From Silene conica (lineage: Eukaryota > Streptophyta > Magnoliopsida > Caryophyllales > Caryophyllaceae): a stretch of DNA of 64,000 nucleotides. The notes below the pieces were generated by a model. The model did not search any database. It was not told where the DNA came from and saw nothing but the letters and a program-made list of their open reading frames with translations. A program made the position numbers and the translations under genes. Shown here one piece after another: positions 54,350 to 64,000 of the stretch. The stretch is from assembly GCA_029255685.2 (NCBI GenBank), contig CM055314.2:44908772-44972771 (forward strand). The letters run 5' to 3'. Each line of letters opens with the position of its first letter. The stretch's first letter is position 1.

Positions 54350-55487
54350 TGTTAGGTTTTTATACCTACTTAGTCATACTAATTTATATTATCTTATAAT
54401 AAGGAACTTATGCATGCTTAACTATGTGAATATGTCGAGATTAAGGAGGAATAATGAGCTCCCTTACATTGATATTCTCGGCAAGTTTAGGGCACAAGTG
54501 AAGTCACCTACTTCACTTGTTCTTGAGCTTATCACACGGATGATCCTCCTTGAACCCTCAAAGAGATGGTCTCCAAAAGATGAACACCAAGACACACTAT
54601 TCTCAATATTTGTATGTTATTATGCTAGAATGAACACACAAAATCTCTAGGTTGAGAAGGAGGCACGCGGTTAGGGTTAGGAAAAATAAGGAATTATTTT
54701 CTTTTCTTTTGTTCTCTCTAAAACAAAACCCTAGTGTGTAGTTTGAATGAATATCAAAAGAGGGAACAAAACTCTCTTTTGTTCTCTTCTTTGGGACGGC
54801 CGAGGGCCATGGGTAGAGTGCCCAATGGTTGGCACCTCTACATTACACAATGTCTCCCATGCTCACTCTTACAATAAATGCATGTCTTACTTATGTTCCT
54901 AACACATCTTATGTAATGTTGTATGTTTGTGTGTGTGTGACATATCACACGGTCCACTTAAACAAACAGACCCTATACAACATTAGCTAGGACAACTTTG
55001 CATAAGTAATTCGTAGTTTAACTTTTAAACTCTTTATCGTCAATTATAAGTAATTCAATCAATTACTTATAATATATTTAGTTACTACAACAATTATAGT
55101 TTTAATTAATTCATTCAACCAACTTTACGTTTCATAAACATGTAAATAATAGTGATGACATTTCGATCACTAAAACAATTTATAATCTTATTATAAATTT
55201 TCTCCTTATATTAATCATAATCTAGAAATGATCTAACTCGTATTATATACAGTTATTTCATTTATTATTGAGAGAGTTGTCCTAAAGGTGTGACCTAATG
55301 GGATCAACTGGTCACCACCGTCATTACGACAGTAATGTCAAACTCTAGCAAGCCAATCATTACCGATTAATGTTGACCAGTTGACTTATGATAAAGAATC
55401 ATCCCATGAATATTCTTTTACAGAAATTTGTCAATTTAATATATAATTGACGTGATCACATTTTTGTCGAGGACACTTACTGCAACA
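54350..55487 (-). repeat. CO-2 3' LTR
   Basis: TGTTAGGTTTTTATACC to ACTTACTGCAACA, 1138 bp. Contains the stem-loop arms TCAACTGGTC (55304-55313) and GACCAGTTGA (55375-55384). Confidence 0.92.
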
Positions 55488-56278
55488 ATCTCCCACTTGT
55501 CCTCACAAGTGTGGATCACCGATTCTCTTGTTCTATTACATCATCTCCCACTCAATGCAAGGTGTCTTACAGGTCGTACTTGCACGTGATCAAATCAATA
55601 GTGGTTTTTCTCGATATGGAATGTAACTGTTAGACCGGAATTATCTACCATAGATAGTCTCCGAGCGTGGCCACACATTTCCAGTATACTACTCCTCGAG
55701 TGGCCTTGAGATTTAAGATAACCATGACAAGGGGCAGAACAATTCCTTTCCAACTGTTCTCCTTGGCCAACATCATCCATTGTGACCCAAAATATGTCCA
55801 TTTGACCCCTTTTACGGAAGATCGTAGAACATAAATTAAAGTCATTCTGAATAATGTTACCTCTAGAGCAACCGGTCTCTAGTCAAAGAATCGACTCATA
55901 AGAATATATATAACAGCTCTTGCCACGACCAGGCTCCATTGAATTCTAAAGAACTCTATAAGCGGTCACTGCCCGACACAAGTGTACCTTACAGTTTGTC
56001 TATATGATCGACAAGTCATCCCTTATGACTCTATGGTGTTAGAACTCACCATCAATCGCATCATAATCTAGTCGCTTCGAGACGTCACCTCATATAAACG
56101 ACTAGGGGCATTACTAAGTTAATCCAGTTCACTTTGACAGGGTTCAACAATTGTCCTACAATCCTGTTTGGATTTAACAAAGTATACAAATATAAGTTAT
56201 ATAAAACTTTAAATGATGAACAAGATTATCTTATATGAACATAAAAACAACATTTTTCATTTCATATCTCATAATCGG
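55488..56278 (-). other. CO-2 3' tail: PPT, hairpin, non-coding
   Basis: Adjacent to the LTR, CACTTGT/ACAAGTG hairpin and PPT GTGGGAGAT (minus strand), second tract near 55543-55550. Matches CG-2 27298-28090 closely, for example around ctcctcgagtggcc. Confidence 0.8.
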
Positions 56279-59200
56279 TTACACATTGGGTAAACTCTTA
56301 AGACCCATAGAACGAGCATGAGAATCATGCTTAGCTTGCGACAAGGGTTTGGTTAAAGGATCAGCCACATTATCGTCTGTCCCAACCTTACATATCGCTA
56401 TTTCCTTCCTATCAATGAAATCCCGAATTACATGATATTTTCTAGGTACATGTCTAGACTTACTACTAGACTTCGGCTCCTTAGCCTGAAAAGACAGCAC
56501 CACTGTTATCACAGTACAGGGTGATAGGATCTTCAGCATTTGGAACTACCCTTAGTCCCTCGATAAATTGCCTTATCCATACTGCCTCCTTAACAGCTTC
56601 TGATGCTGCAATGTACTCTGCTTCCGTTGTAGAATCCGCAACGACTGGTTCTTTGAAGCTCTTCCAACTAATGGCACCACCATTCAAGATAAAGACAAAT
56701 CCAGCCTGGGATTTAAAATCTTCTTTATCTGTTTGGAAGCTTGCATCTGTGTAACCCTTTACACACAAATCTTCTTCCCCTCCAAACACTAAGTATGAAT
56801 CCTTAGTTCTTCTCAAGTACTTAAGGATGTTCTTGACTGCAATCCAGTGACTTTCACCTGGATTTGCTTGATATCTACTAGTCATGCTCAAAGCATACGA
56901 GACATCAGGACGAGTGCATATCATGGCGTACATGATAGATCCCACGGCGGAAGCATAAGGGATCATTTTCATGCGTTCAACATCCTTGGGCTCTATGGGT
57001 GATTGAGACTTCTTCAAGATAATTCCACTTCCCATGGGGATAAACCCTCTCTTGGAATTTCCCATGTTGAACCGTCGAAGAATCTTATCGATATAAGGTT
57101 CTTGACTTAGTGTCAATATCCTCTTGGATCTATATCTATAGATCCGGATACCTAATATGCATTGCGCATTTCCTAGATCTTTCATCTGAAAATGGTTACC
57201 TAACCATCCTTTCACTGATGAAAGCATTGGAACATCATTTCCAATGAGTAGTATGTCATCCATATACAAGATTAGGAATACAACATTGCTCCCACTGAAT
57301 TTCATGTATAGACAAGGTTCCTCGACACTTCGAGTGAAACCATTTTCTTTTATGACTTCATTGAAGCGATGATTCCAACTCCTTGATGCTTGCTTAAGAC
57401 CATAGATGGATCTCTTAAGCTTGCATACCTTGTTAGGATTTTTAGGATCTTCAAAACCCTCAGGTTGTATCATATACACATCCTCCTTTAAATGCCCATT
57501 TAAGAAGGCGGTTTTGACGTCCATTTGCCACACTTCATAATCATGAAATGCGGAAATCGCTAACATTATCCTAATGGATCTTAGCATGGCTACCGGAGCA
57601 AAGGTCTCATCATAATGAAGACCTTGAACTTGGGAAAACCCCTTAGCTACTAGCCTAGCTTTATAGACATCATCATGTCCTTCTATGCCATTCTTCACCT
57701 TGAAGATCCACTTGCATTGGAGAGGTCTCATCTCCTTAGTCAAGTCTACCAAGTCCCATACTTGGTTTTGATGCATAGAATCCATCTCGGATACCATGGC
57801 CTCTTGCCATTTGGCGGAGTCGGGACTAGAGATTGCAGCTTTGTAAGTGGTAGGCTCATCACTTTCCAAAAGTAATACGTCTAGGCTACCATGTTCCTCA
57901 ATTAGTCCAACATACCTATCAGGTTGATGTGGGACCCTACTCGACCTCCTGGGTGGAATAGGTACCGAAGCGGATGAAGAAGAAACATCTTCATCTGTCT
58001 CAGCTTCAGTTTGTGGCTCTTGAACTTCTCGAACTTCATTAAGTTCAAAATTTCTCCCACTCTATCTCTTAGAAATAAACTCCTTTTCTAAGAAGACAGC
58101 CTCAGAAGACACAAACACTTTGTTTTCATGAGGTTTGTAGAAGTGGTAGCCACGTGAGGTGGTTGGATAACCAACAAAGATGCATTTTTCGGATCTTGGT
58201 GCGAGTTTGTCATCGTTCTTAGCCTTGACATAAGCATCGCATCCCCATATCTTCATATATGATAAGTTAGGAACCTTTCCTTTCCACATCTCATATGGAG
58301 TCTTATCGGTCGCTTTCGTTAGACTATTGTTCAACGATTTGATGGCTGTGAGGATCGCAAATCCCCAAAATGAATTAGGTAAATCAGTTTGGCTCATCAT
58401 TGATCGGACCATATCCAGTAAGGTTCGATTCCTCCTTTCTGCCACACCATTAACTTGTGGTGTTCCTGGAGGTGAAAGTTGTGACACAATGCCACATTCT
58501 TTTAGATGTGAATCAAATTCATTGCTAAGATATTCACCACCACGATCTGATCGTAGTGTCTTTATCTTTCTGTCGAGTTGGTTTTCTACTTCATTTTGAA
58601 ATTCTTTACATTTCTTGAAGGCTTCACTCTTAAACTTCATTAAGTAGATATACCCATACCTACTTAAATCATCGGTGAAGGTAATGAAATAGTCATAATT
58701 GCCTCTAGCGGTGATTCTTAGTGGTCCGCATACATCCATATGTATGAGTCCCAATAGTTCACTGGCTCGTGTCCCTTTACCACTAAAGGGGTTACGAGTC
58801 ATCTTTCCTAGAAGGCAAGCTTCGCATGTACCATAAGATTCATATTCGAATGGTTTAATTATATTGGTCTTTACCAATCTTTTAATGCGATTTTCATTTA
58901 TGTGACCAAGTCGACAATGCCAAACATACGATTCATTTGGATCACTTCTTTTAATCCTTTTGTTATTAACGTTGTAGACATTATTAGACGAGTCAGAAGT
59001 TTCCAAAACATAGATTCCATTAATTGAATTGGCACGGCCAACTACCATGTCATTCTTAGAAATTACACAACAATGGTCTTTAATGGAAAAATTATATCCC
59101 TCAATGTCTAACATTGCAACAGAAATAATGTTTTTGGAAAGAGACGGTACAAAATAAAAATTATTAAGTTTTAGCTCGTATCCACTCGTTAAGGCAAGAG

Positions 59201-59801
59201 TGCAAGTTCCTTTAGAAGTGGCCGCTACCCGAGCTCCATTTCCAAGTCGGAGATCCATATCACCCTTGTCCACCTTCTCCACTTCTCTTAAACCCTGCAA
59301 ACGATTACAAAGGTGAGAACCACATCCGGTATCCAATACCCATGATGTGTTGGATGTAAAATTTATGTCAATAACAAAAATTTCAGATTTGGAATTACCT
59401 AACGGAATCACAAGACCTTCTTGGATATGACGTAAGTACTTGGGGCAATTCCTCCTCCAATGGCCCATGACACTACAATAGTGGCATCGCCCTTTTTCTA
59501 ACTTTCTCTTCTTCTTCTTCTTAGTCTTTGCAAGACCTTTCTTGCTAGAACTCCTACTAGCTTCATCATAAGCCTTTTCTTTCAAGTACAAAGCATCCAA
59601 TTCTTCATTTAGCTCATCTATATAAGCCGTGTCAAGAAGTGGTCCCCTTTTGGGAGGTGGGAAAGAAGTAATAAAGTTAACATTGCCATCCGGACCCGTT
59701 CCGAAGTGAACTTCTCTAGTAGTATCAATGTTGTTTTGGTTGCAAATATCGTCGAAAACATTGTGACAAGAATCAATAGTGATAGGGTTGAATGAACCCA
59801 T
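56279..59801 (-). pseudogene. CO-2 CCHC-protease-integrase-RT-RNase H, one stop and one frameshift
   Basis: ATG complement at 59799-59801. The first ~90 residues (MGSFNPITIDSCHNVFDDIC, then a Lys-rich linker) do not resemble Gag. CCHC from C106 (CHYCSVMGHWRRNC); protease D157 in WVLDTGCGS; integrase HCRLGHINEN/CEACLLGK, HMDVCGPL, RSDRGGEY, ERRNRTLLDMV; then a TAG at 58062-58064. The same frame continues through the linker into RT: WQEAMVSEMDSM, KARLVAKGFSQVQGLHYDE, QMDVKTAFLNG and YMDD at 57255-57266. RNase H: GYTDASFQTD, STTEAEY, YCDNSGAVF. One extra T near 56490 shifts the frame; the end (KSRHVPRKYHVIRDF, DDNVADPLTKPL) is read to 56279. Firmly copia pol, inactive in this copy. Confidence 0.92.
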
Positions 59802-61594
59802 TGCGATAAAATAACTACAAAAACGGAAACGAAGGAAAATTAACGTTCATCATTTTAATACTTGTTAAACATTTTAAACAAGTTAAGTATTTACTTAACG
59901 ATCTCTTACACAATTAAGTAAATAAACCCGAGACCCAAACCCATACTAATCCGGGCACGGTATAGCCGAATCAACCCGTATAGGTATAATTTGGTGGATT
60001 AACCCTTTAATCAGTTCTACTCTTAGAACTCTCGGTCGACAATTTTCTTAAAATTATCTTTAGCCCGAACTTATTGCAACTACGGTTACGAATACTTTTG
60101 TTGAGATCGACCAATTTCAAGGTGTAATCCTCATTACCCCACTTACCCAACGTGACAATTTTAGTACCCCGGTTTAGCCGAGCCTACATTTTTGTGAAGA
60201 AGGGATTCATGGGTCCATACTCTTTGGTAAGGCTAAGTCTCAATATTTTAAACGTAAGAGATCTTATCAATTATTATCTATCTCCTTTTAAGTGAACTAA
60301 TTAGGCGAATTATCGATAACAAAATGATACGTTGAAGACCCGATACTCGATATAGATGACATGTTAATGGCGATTTGGCTATGCATGCAACATATGAGAA
60401 CAAAATAAAGCAAACGATAAATTCCTAGTATGGCCTTTTCTAGAAAAGAAATAATAAAAGTACAAATTCGGAAACCAACTCCTTTGGTCCCTTGATCTTG
60501 ACGAGGCACGCAAATCGAGGCAAACACCGTCTTGATCGGAACTCCTTTCCGAATGGCACCGTCTTCAAGGTTCTCCGGAAATTACCAGAATTACAACTTT
60601 TCTAGTCTACTTTATACATTAAAAAATAGAAATAAATTACAATTGGGTGATACGAGATCACAAAATTACAACCGAATCGGTAACCCCTTACATTACGGGA
60701 AATACCGATTTAAAAACTAAGGCCATACTAGAATAATTACAAGATTCAAAATAATGCAATAAAATATGACATTCATAAAAAAACGCAGCAATATATATAT
60801 GTTATGAATATGTTCATTTTAATGCCAAATCGCCCTAATAACTTATTATGTCGAAATTAACCCGGTTTTATGAGATTTTAGCATTTTTAACTCTTTTAAA
60901 ATTCATAAATTAAAACATAAACAAACTTATGTTCTAAATAATATCCTAACACATTTTAGGATTCAAAATTAGTCATAAATAATTTTGATAATAATTAACA
61001 CTTTAATTATATTAATATTGTTCATAATGCGTTAAAATGCATAACATTTACGAATTAAATCCAAACAAATATAAAATTTCGAAATTTTGGATTTTTATTT
61101 TCACTAAAATTCTGAAAATATTACTTTAATATTTATAATGTAAAATTTTGGTCACGGTTTTTCGAAGATCTACTCGAAATATCATATATTTATGGCCAAA
61201 ATTACCTCTTAATACGGTTTTTAACTAATAAAAACGTAAGACATGCTATACAAAATCATATTGTACCAAATTTTACATATATTAAGTAAAATAAGCATGT
61301 GAGGTCGTGTGAAAATTGCAAGGCTAGAAACTTTTTCTTTCTATTTTAATCATTTAACTCGAATTTTCTCATAAAAATACCCATTAAACGATTAAAATCT
61401 ATATTATGAACAATATTTAAATCTCATAAATTATCAATATAACCTAAAAACATTTTAGGACCAGATTTAATTTACATGCCAAAAACGAGTGTTATACATA
61501 TGAGTCTTTAATTAATTAGTTTTGTTTTAAGTCTCAAAACTCGGAAAAACTAAAAACCGATTAAGCATGCAACAACACGAGCTCTGATACCAAT
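59802..61594 (-). other. CO-2 leader and PBS (1.8 kb)
   Basis: PBS complement AGCTCTGATACCAA at about 61580-61593. 59890-60720 is closely similar to the CG-2 leader 30600-31440. No ORF. The segment CCAAAAACGAGTG... at 61479-61508 recurs exactly inside the LTR at 61610-61639. Confidence 0.8.
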
Positions 61595-62444
61595 TGTTAG
61601 GTTTTTATACCAAAAACGAGTGTTATACATATGAGTCTTATAATAAGGAACTTATTCATGCTTAACTATGTGAATATGTCGAGATTAAGGAGGAATAATG
61701 AGCTCCCTTACATTGATATTCTCGGCAAGTTTAGGGCACAAGTGAAGTCACCTACTTCACTTGTTCTTGAGCTTATCACACGGATGATCCTCCTTGAACC
61801 CTCAAAGAGATGGTCTCCAAAAGATGAACACCAAGACACACTATTCTCAATATTTGTATGTTATTATGCTAGAATGAACACACAAAATCTCTAGGTTGAG
61901 AAGGAGGCACACGGTTAGGGTTAGGAAAAATAAGGAATTATTTTCTTTTCTTTTGGTCTCTCTAAAACAAAACCCTAGTGTGTAGTTTGAATGAATATCA
62001 AAAGAGGGAACAAAACTCTCTTTTGTTCTCTTCTTTGGGACGGCCGAGGGCCATGGGTAGAGTGCCCAATGGTTGGCACCTCTACATTACACAATGTCTC
62101 CCATGCTCACTCTTACAATAAATGCATGTCTTACTTATGTTCCTAACACATCTTATGTAATGTTGTATGTTTGTGTGTGTGTGTGACATATCACACGGTC
62201 CACTTAAACAAACGGACCCTATACAACATTAGCTAGGACAACTTTGCATAAGTAATTCGTAGTTTAACTTTTAAACTCTTTATCGTAAATTATAAGTAAT
62301 TCGATCAATTACTTATAATATATTTAGTTACTACAACAATTATAGTTTTAATTAATTCATTCAACCAACTTTACGTTTCATAAACATGTAAATAATAGTG
62401 ATGACATTTCGATCACATTATTGTCGAGGACACTTATTGCAACA
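61595..62444 (-). repeat. CO-2 5' LTR, with a deletion and a copied 30-bp patch
   Basis: 850 bp. Lacks about 290 bp between GATCAC repeats, including the stem-loop. Near its plus-strand start, about 26 bp are replaced by leader sequence. Confidence 0.88.
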
Positions 62445-62449
62445 GTAGG

Positions 62450-63038
62450 GGTCGAAGAAGAAAAAAGTAACCTTGATGTTGTTAATGTTGTTAAGGGGGA
62501 CGGACAAAAGAATGAAAGGACCCTCGTTGACAATCCAAGTATAGGTGATCGAGGGCTGTTAAAGAATCCATCTAAAGCTAAAACGAACCATGTTATTAAT
62601 CTAATAGTGGGAGTGTTCGGAAGTGATGGAGTTCATAAGCAAAGGGTTGAGCATGGTGGTAATATTATTGATCAAAAGAATTTTGAATTTTTACCTATCC
62701 TAAGTAAAGAGTCCTTAAGCGGGGTCATTGATGAAGGTCTTCATATCAACACGCCAAATTCATCATCCGTTGGGGTGTGCATTGGTAAGAAACTACCTAG
62801 TAAGAACTCTAACCAACTATGGGTTACAAATGCTATGTTCATTAGAAGTATAGTTACTAGATTCCAAGTCGCCTATTTTGTTCAAGATTCACCTATGCAA
62901 AGAAGGGAGGTTGATAAGGAAGCACATGGTGGAGGTTCTAGTCCTGTGTTAAGTTCGAATCCTATGTTAATTATGGATAAAATTACTATACCACAAAAAT
63001 TTTGTTATGTTCATGATCTATTTGTGAGGGGAAAATGA
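62450..63038 (+). pseudogene. D polyprotein, C-terminal region
   Basis: Reads VEEEKSNLDVVNVVKGDG through SIVTRFQVAYFVQDSP to FCYVHDLFVRGK and TGA. Position matches the acidic post-protease tail of TRG-1; no domain recognised. Open over ~195 codons and in frame with the piece left of CO-2 after removal of the insert and one TSD. Confidence 0.65.
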
Positions 63039-63225
63039 ATTGATGAAGGAAACGTGGGATTGAAGATCATAGAAGTCGTAAAAAAAATTTCTACTATACA
63101 GGAAGCGGTAGGATTACCTAGGCATGTTACTACAATGAAGATTCAACTTGGAAGATGTGTTTTTGATCCATGTGGCAGCATACACCAAAATTTGAAGCCA
63201 AATTTTCGAAAAGAAGAAGAGTGTG

Positions 63226-63733
63226 ATGCGGGAGAATCCTCCTATAGATTACTCCTTAGCCAGAATATAAGGTCTCTAACATATGGGTTCGAATTTGGGT
63301 CAAATACAGTGTTTAAAATAGCATGGGCTAGAATTAAAGAAAGACCATGGGTCAACAATGCCCATGGGGCCAGCCCATGGGGATGAGCAAACAGCCAGAC
63401 GACCAACTTGGGAAGCGTGTGGAATATGTTAGTATTATTTTAGTATTAGCTTCTTTTATGTTTAATAAGGACTAATGTGTTATAGTCCAATTAGGAGTCT
63501 TTTGTAAGAGTTGTAATACAAATAGGAAGTCCTAAATTAAATAGGAATCCTAGTTGTGATAGGATTCGTAGTTCTAGTAGAATTAGGAATCCTTGTTGTT
63601 GTAGGATTTGTAATCCTAATAGAATTAGGTTTTCTAGTGTGTGTAGGATTCACGATCCTAATAGAATAAAGAGTCCTACTAGTTTTAGGATTCATAGTTA
63701 GTTTAGGAATAGGAGTGTTAATCCTAGTCAAAC
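63226..63733 (+). repeat. D 3' LTR, truncated
   Basis: Begins TGATGCGGGAGAATCC directly after a purine-rich tract, keeps the U3 AGGANTCCTA array, and stops at CCTAGTCAAACTAAG, where B4 sequence begins. TATA and U5 are lost. Confidence 0.85.
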
Positions 63734-63966
63734 TAAGCAAAATACTAGCCATATGATATTACATTATTAGCCAAAGGAGTCCCCAAACGCTTGGCCTTCC
63801 TTCGACTTAAATCGTTTCTTGATATTACATTATTAGCCCAAGGTCGTAAAGCCCATCGAATCTTTACTAAGCAAAATACTAGCCATATGATATTTAATAA
63901 TAAAATAGCTAATATAATTTGCTTTAGCGATCTTTGAATATAGTGACGAATTGATGCCCCATCCAT
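63734..63966 (-). pseudogene. B4 LTR-encoded hydrophobic C-terminus
   Basis: Minus frame from the window edge: MDGASIRHYIQRSLKQ, IILAILLLNIIWLVFCLV, ALRPWANNVISRND. Same segment as in B1-B3, with conservative differences. Confidence 0.7.
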
Positions 63967-64000
63967 AATCGGATCATCCCCTCCTCCTTTAAAGAGAATT
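63734..64000 (-). mobile_element. B4: B-family 3' LTR end, running off the window
   Basis: LTR portion to CGGATCA at about 63977, then PPT complement TCCCCTCCTCC and the start of the HQEL-coding region. The outer LTR end is missing at the D junction. Confidence 0.8.

Larger units (their letters stand above)
54350..62444 (-). mobile_element. CO-2: copia pol element without a Gag core, TSD GTAGG
   Basis: LTRs 54350-55487 and 61595-62444, TSD GTAGG at 54345-54349 and 62445-62449. PBS complement at 61581-61594, PPT complement from 55488. Sense order: long leader, short non-Gag N-terminus, CCHC, protease, integrase, RT, RNase H, 0.8-kb tail. The 5' LTR (right) is 288 bp shorter because of a deletion between two GATCAC sites near 62412, and has a replaced 26-bp segment near its start. 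Leader, tail and LTR domains match CG-1/CG-2, making this the likely enzyme source for them or a relative of it. Confidence 0.93.
43855..63733 (+). mobile_element. D: gag-protease-type LTR element, interrupted by B2 and CO-2
   Basis: Pieces: two adjacent LTR copies 43855-44800 and 44801-45802, PBS 45804-45819, protease part 45880-46171, then 54140-54349, C-terminal part 62450-63038, PPT AAAAGAAGAAGAG before 63226, and 3' LTR 63226-63733 (truncated). LTRs run TGATGCGGGAGAATCC to AATACGCATCA. Most of gag is deleted between PBS and protease. No RT or integrase. Both insertions have clean TSDs, so the split order is certain. Confidence 0.85.

Noticed and set aside
54264..54650. A 128-codon plus-strand ORF spanning the D-CO-2 junction, and its partial twin at 61631-61894
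   Set aside because: The first part is D coding sequence; the rest is antisense to the CO-2 LTR and simply open. It is not a gene.
1..64000. Any host gene
   Set aside because: Every sizeable ORF falls inside a recognised retroelement or a low-complexity region.

Overview
Eukaryotic plant nuclear DNA, almost certainly from a eudicot with a large, repeat-rich genome; I cannot name the species. No host protein gene, rRNA, tRNA or CRISPR array is supported. The whole window is a stack of nested retrotransposons whose boundaries can be read from 5-bp target-site duplications (TSDs), primer-binding sites (PBS), polypurine tracts (PPT) and, twice, an unoccupied copy of the same target elsewhere in the window. 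Element names below (TRG-1, B1-B4, CG-1/2, CO-1/2, C, D, E, G, X) are my own labels. || 1-4064: a 5'-cut non-LTR retrotransposon ORF (reverse transcriptase plus a C-terminal CCHC and restriction-like-endonuclease-like domain) with a (TAA)n tail, then old non-coding sequence. || 4065-10660: E, a Ty3-type LTR fragment split by TRG-1 (4757-9321, TSD ATTAT), a complete LTR element encoding only Gag and protease. The right part of E carries GC-rich hairpins and an array of ten hairpins with different but self-complementary stems. || 10661-43854: B1, a minus-strand gag-protease element. It is split by CG-1 (11968-38071, TSD CATAC), solo LTR C (38508-39556, TSD TCTCT) and solo LTR G (39626-42332, TSD TTGTG). 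CG-1 is a minus-strand copia-type element with gag only, itself split by CO-1 (14764-24372, copia gag-pol, which carries a 1.58-kb insertion X at 20241-21818, TSD GGTTT) and by CG-2 (26035-34248, TSD CGTCC, intact gag-only copy). || 43855-63733: D, another gag-protease element with a tandem pair of LTRs at its left. It is split by B2 (46172-54134, TSD CGTTG; containing B3, 48626-52319) and by CO-2 (54350-62444, TSD GTAGG), a copia element with protease-integrase-RT-RNase H but almost no Gag. || 63734-64000: the end of B4, running off the window. || How the parts work together: CG-1 and CG-2 (Gag, no Pol) and CO-2 (Pol, no Gag core) share leader sequence, PBS, 3' tail, PPT hairpin and an LTR stem-loop, so they look like complementary halves of one copia family. 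TRG-1, B1-B4 and D lack any RT/integrase/RNase H and must be moved in trans if at all. The strongest novel signals are the ten-hairpin array with stem covariation, the covarying LTR stem-loop shared by the copia elements, the Gag-only/Pol-only pairing, and a hydrophobic segment at the C-terminus of the B-family Gag-protease ORF that is encoded inside the LTR.
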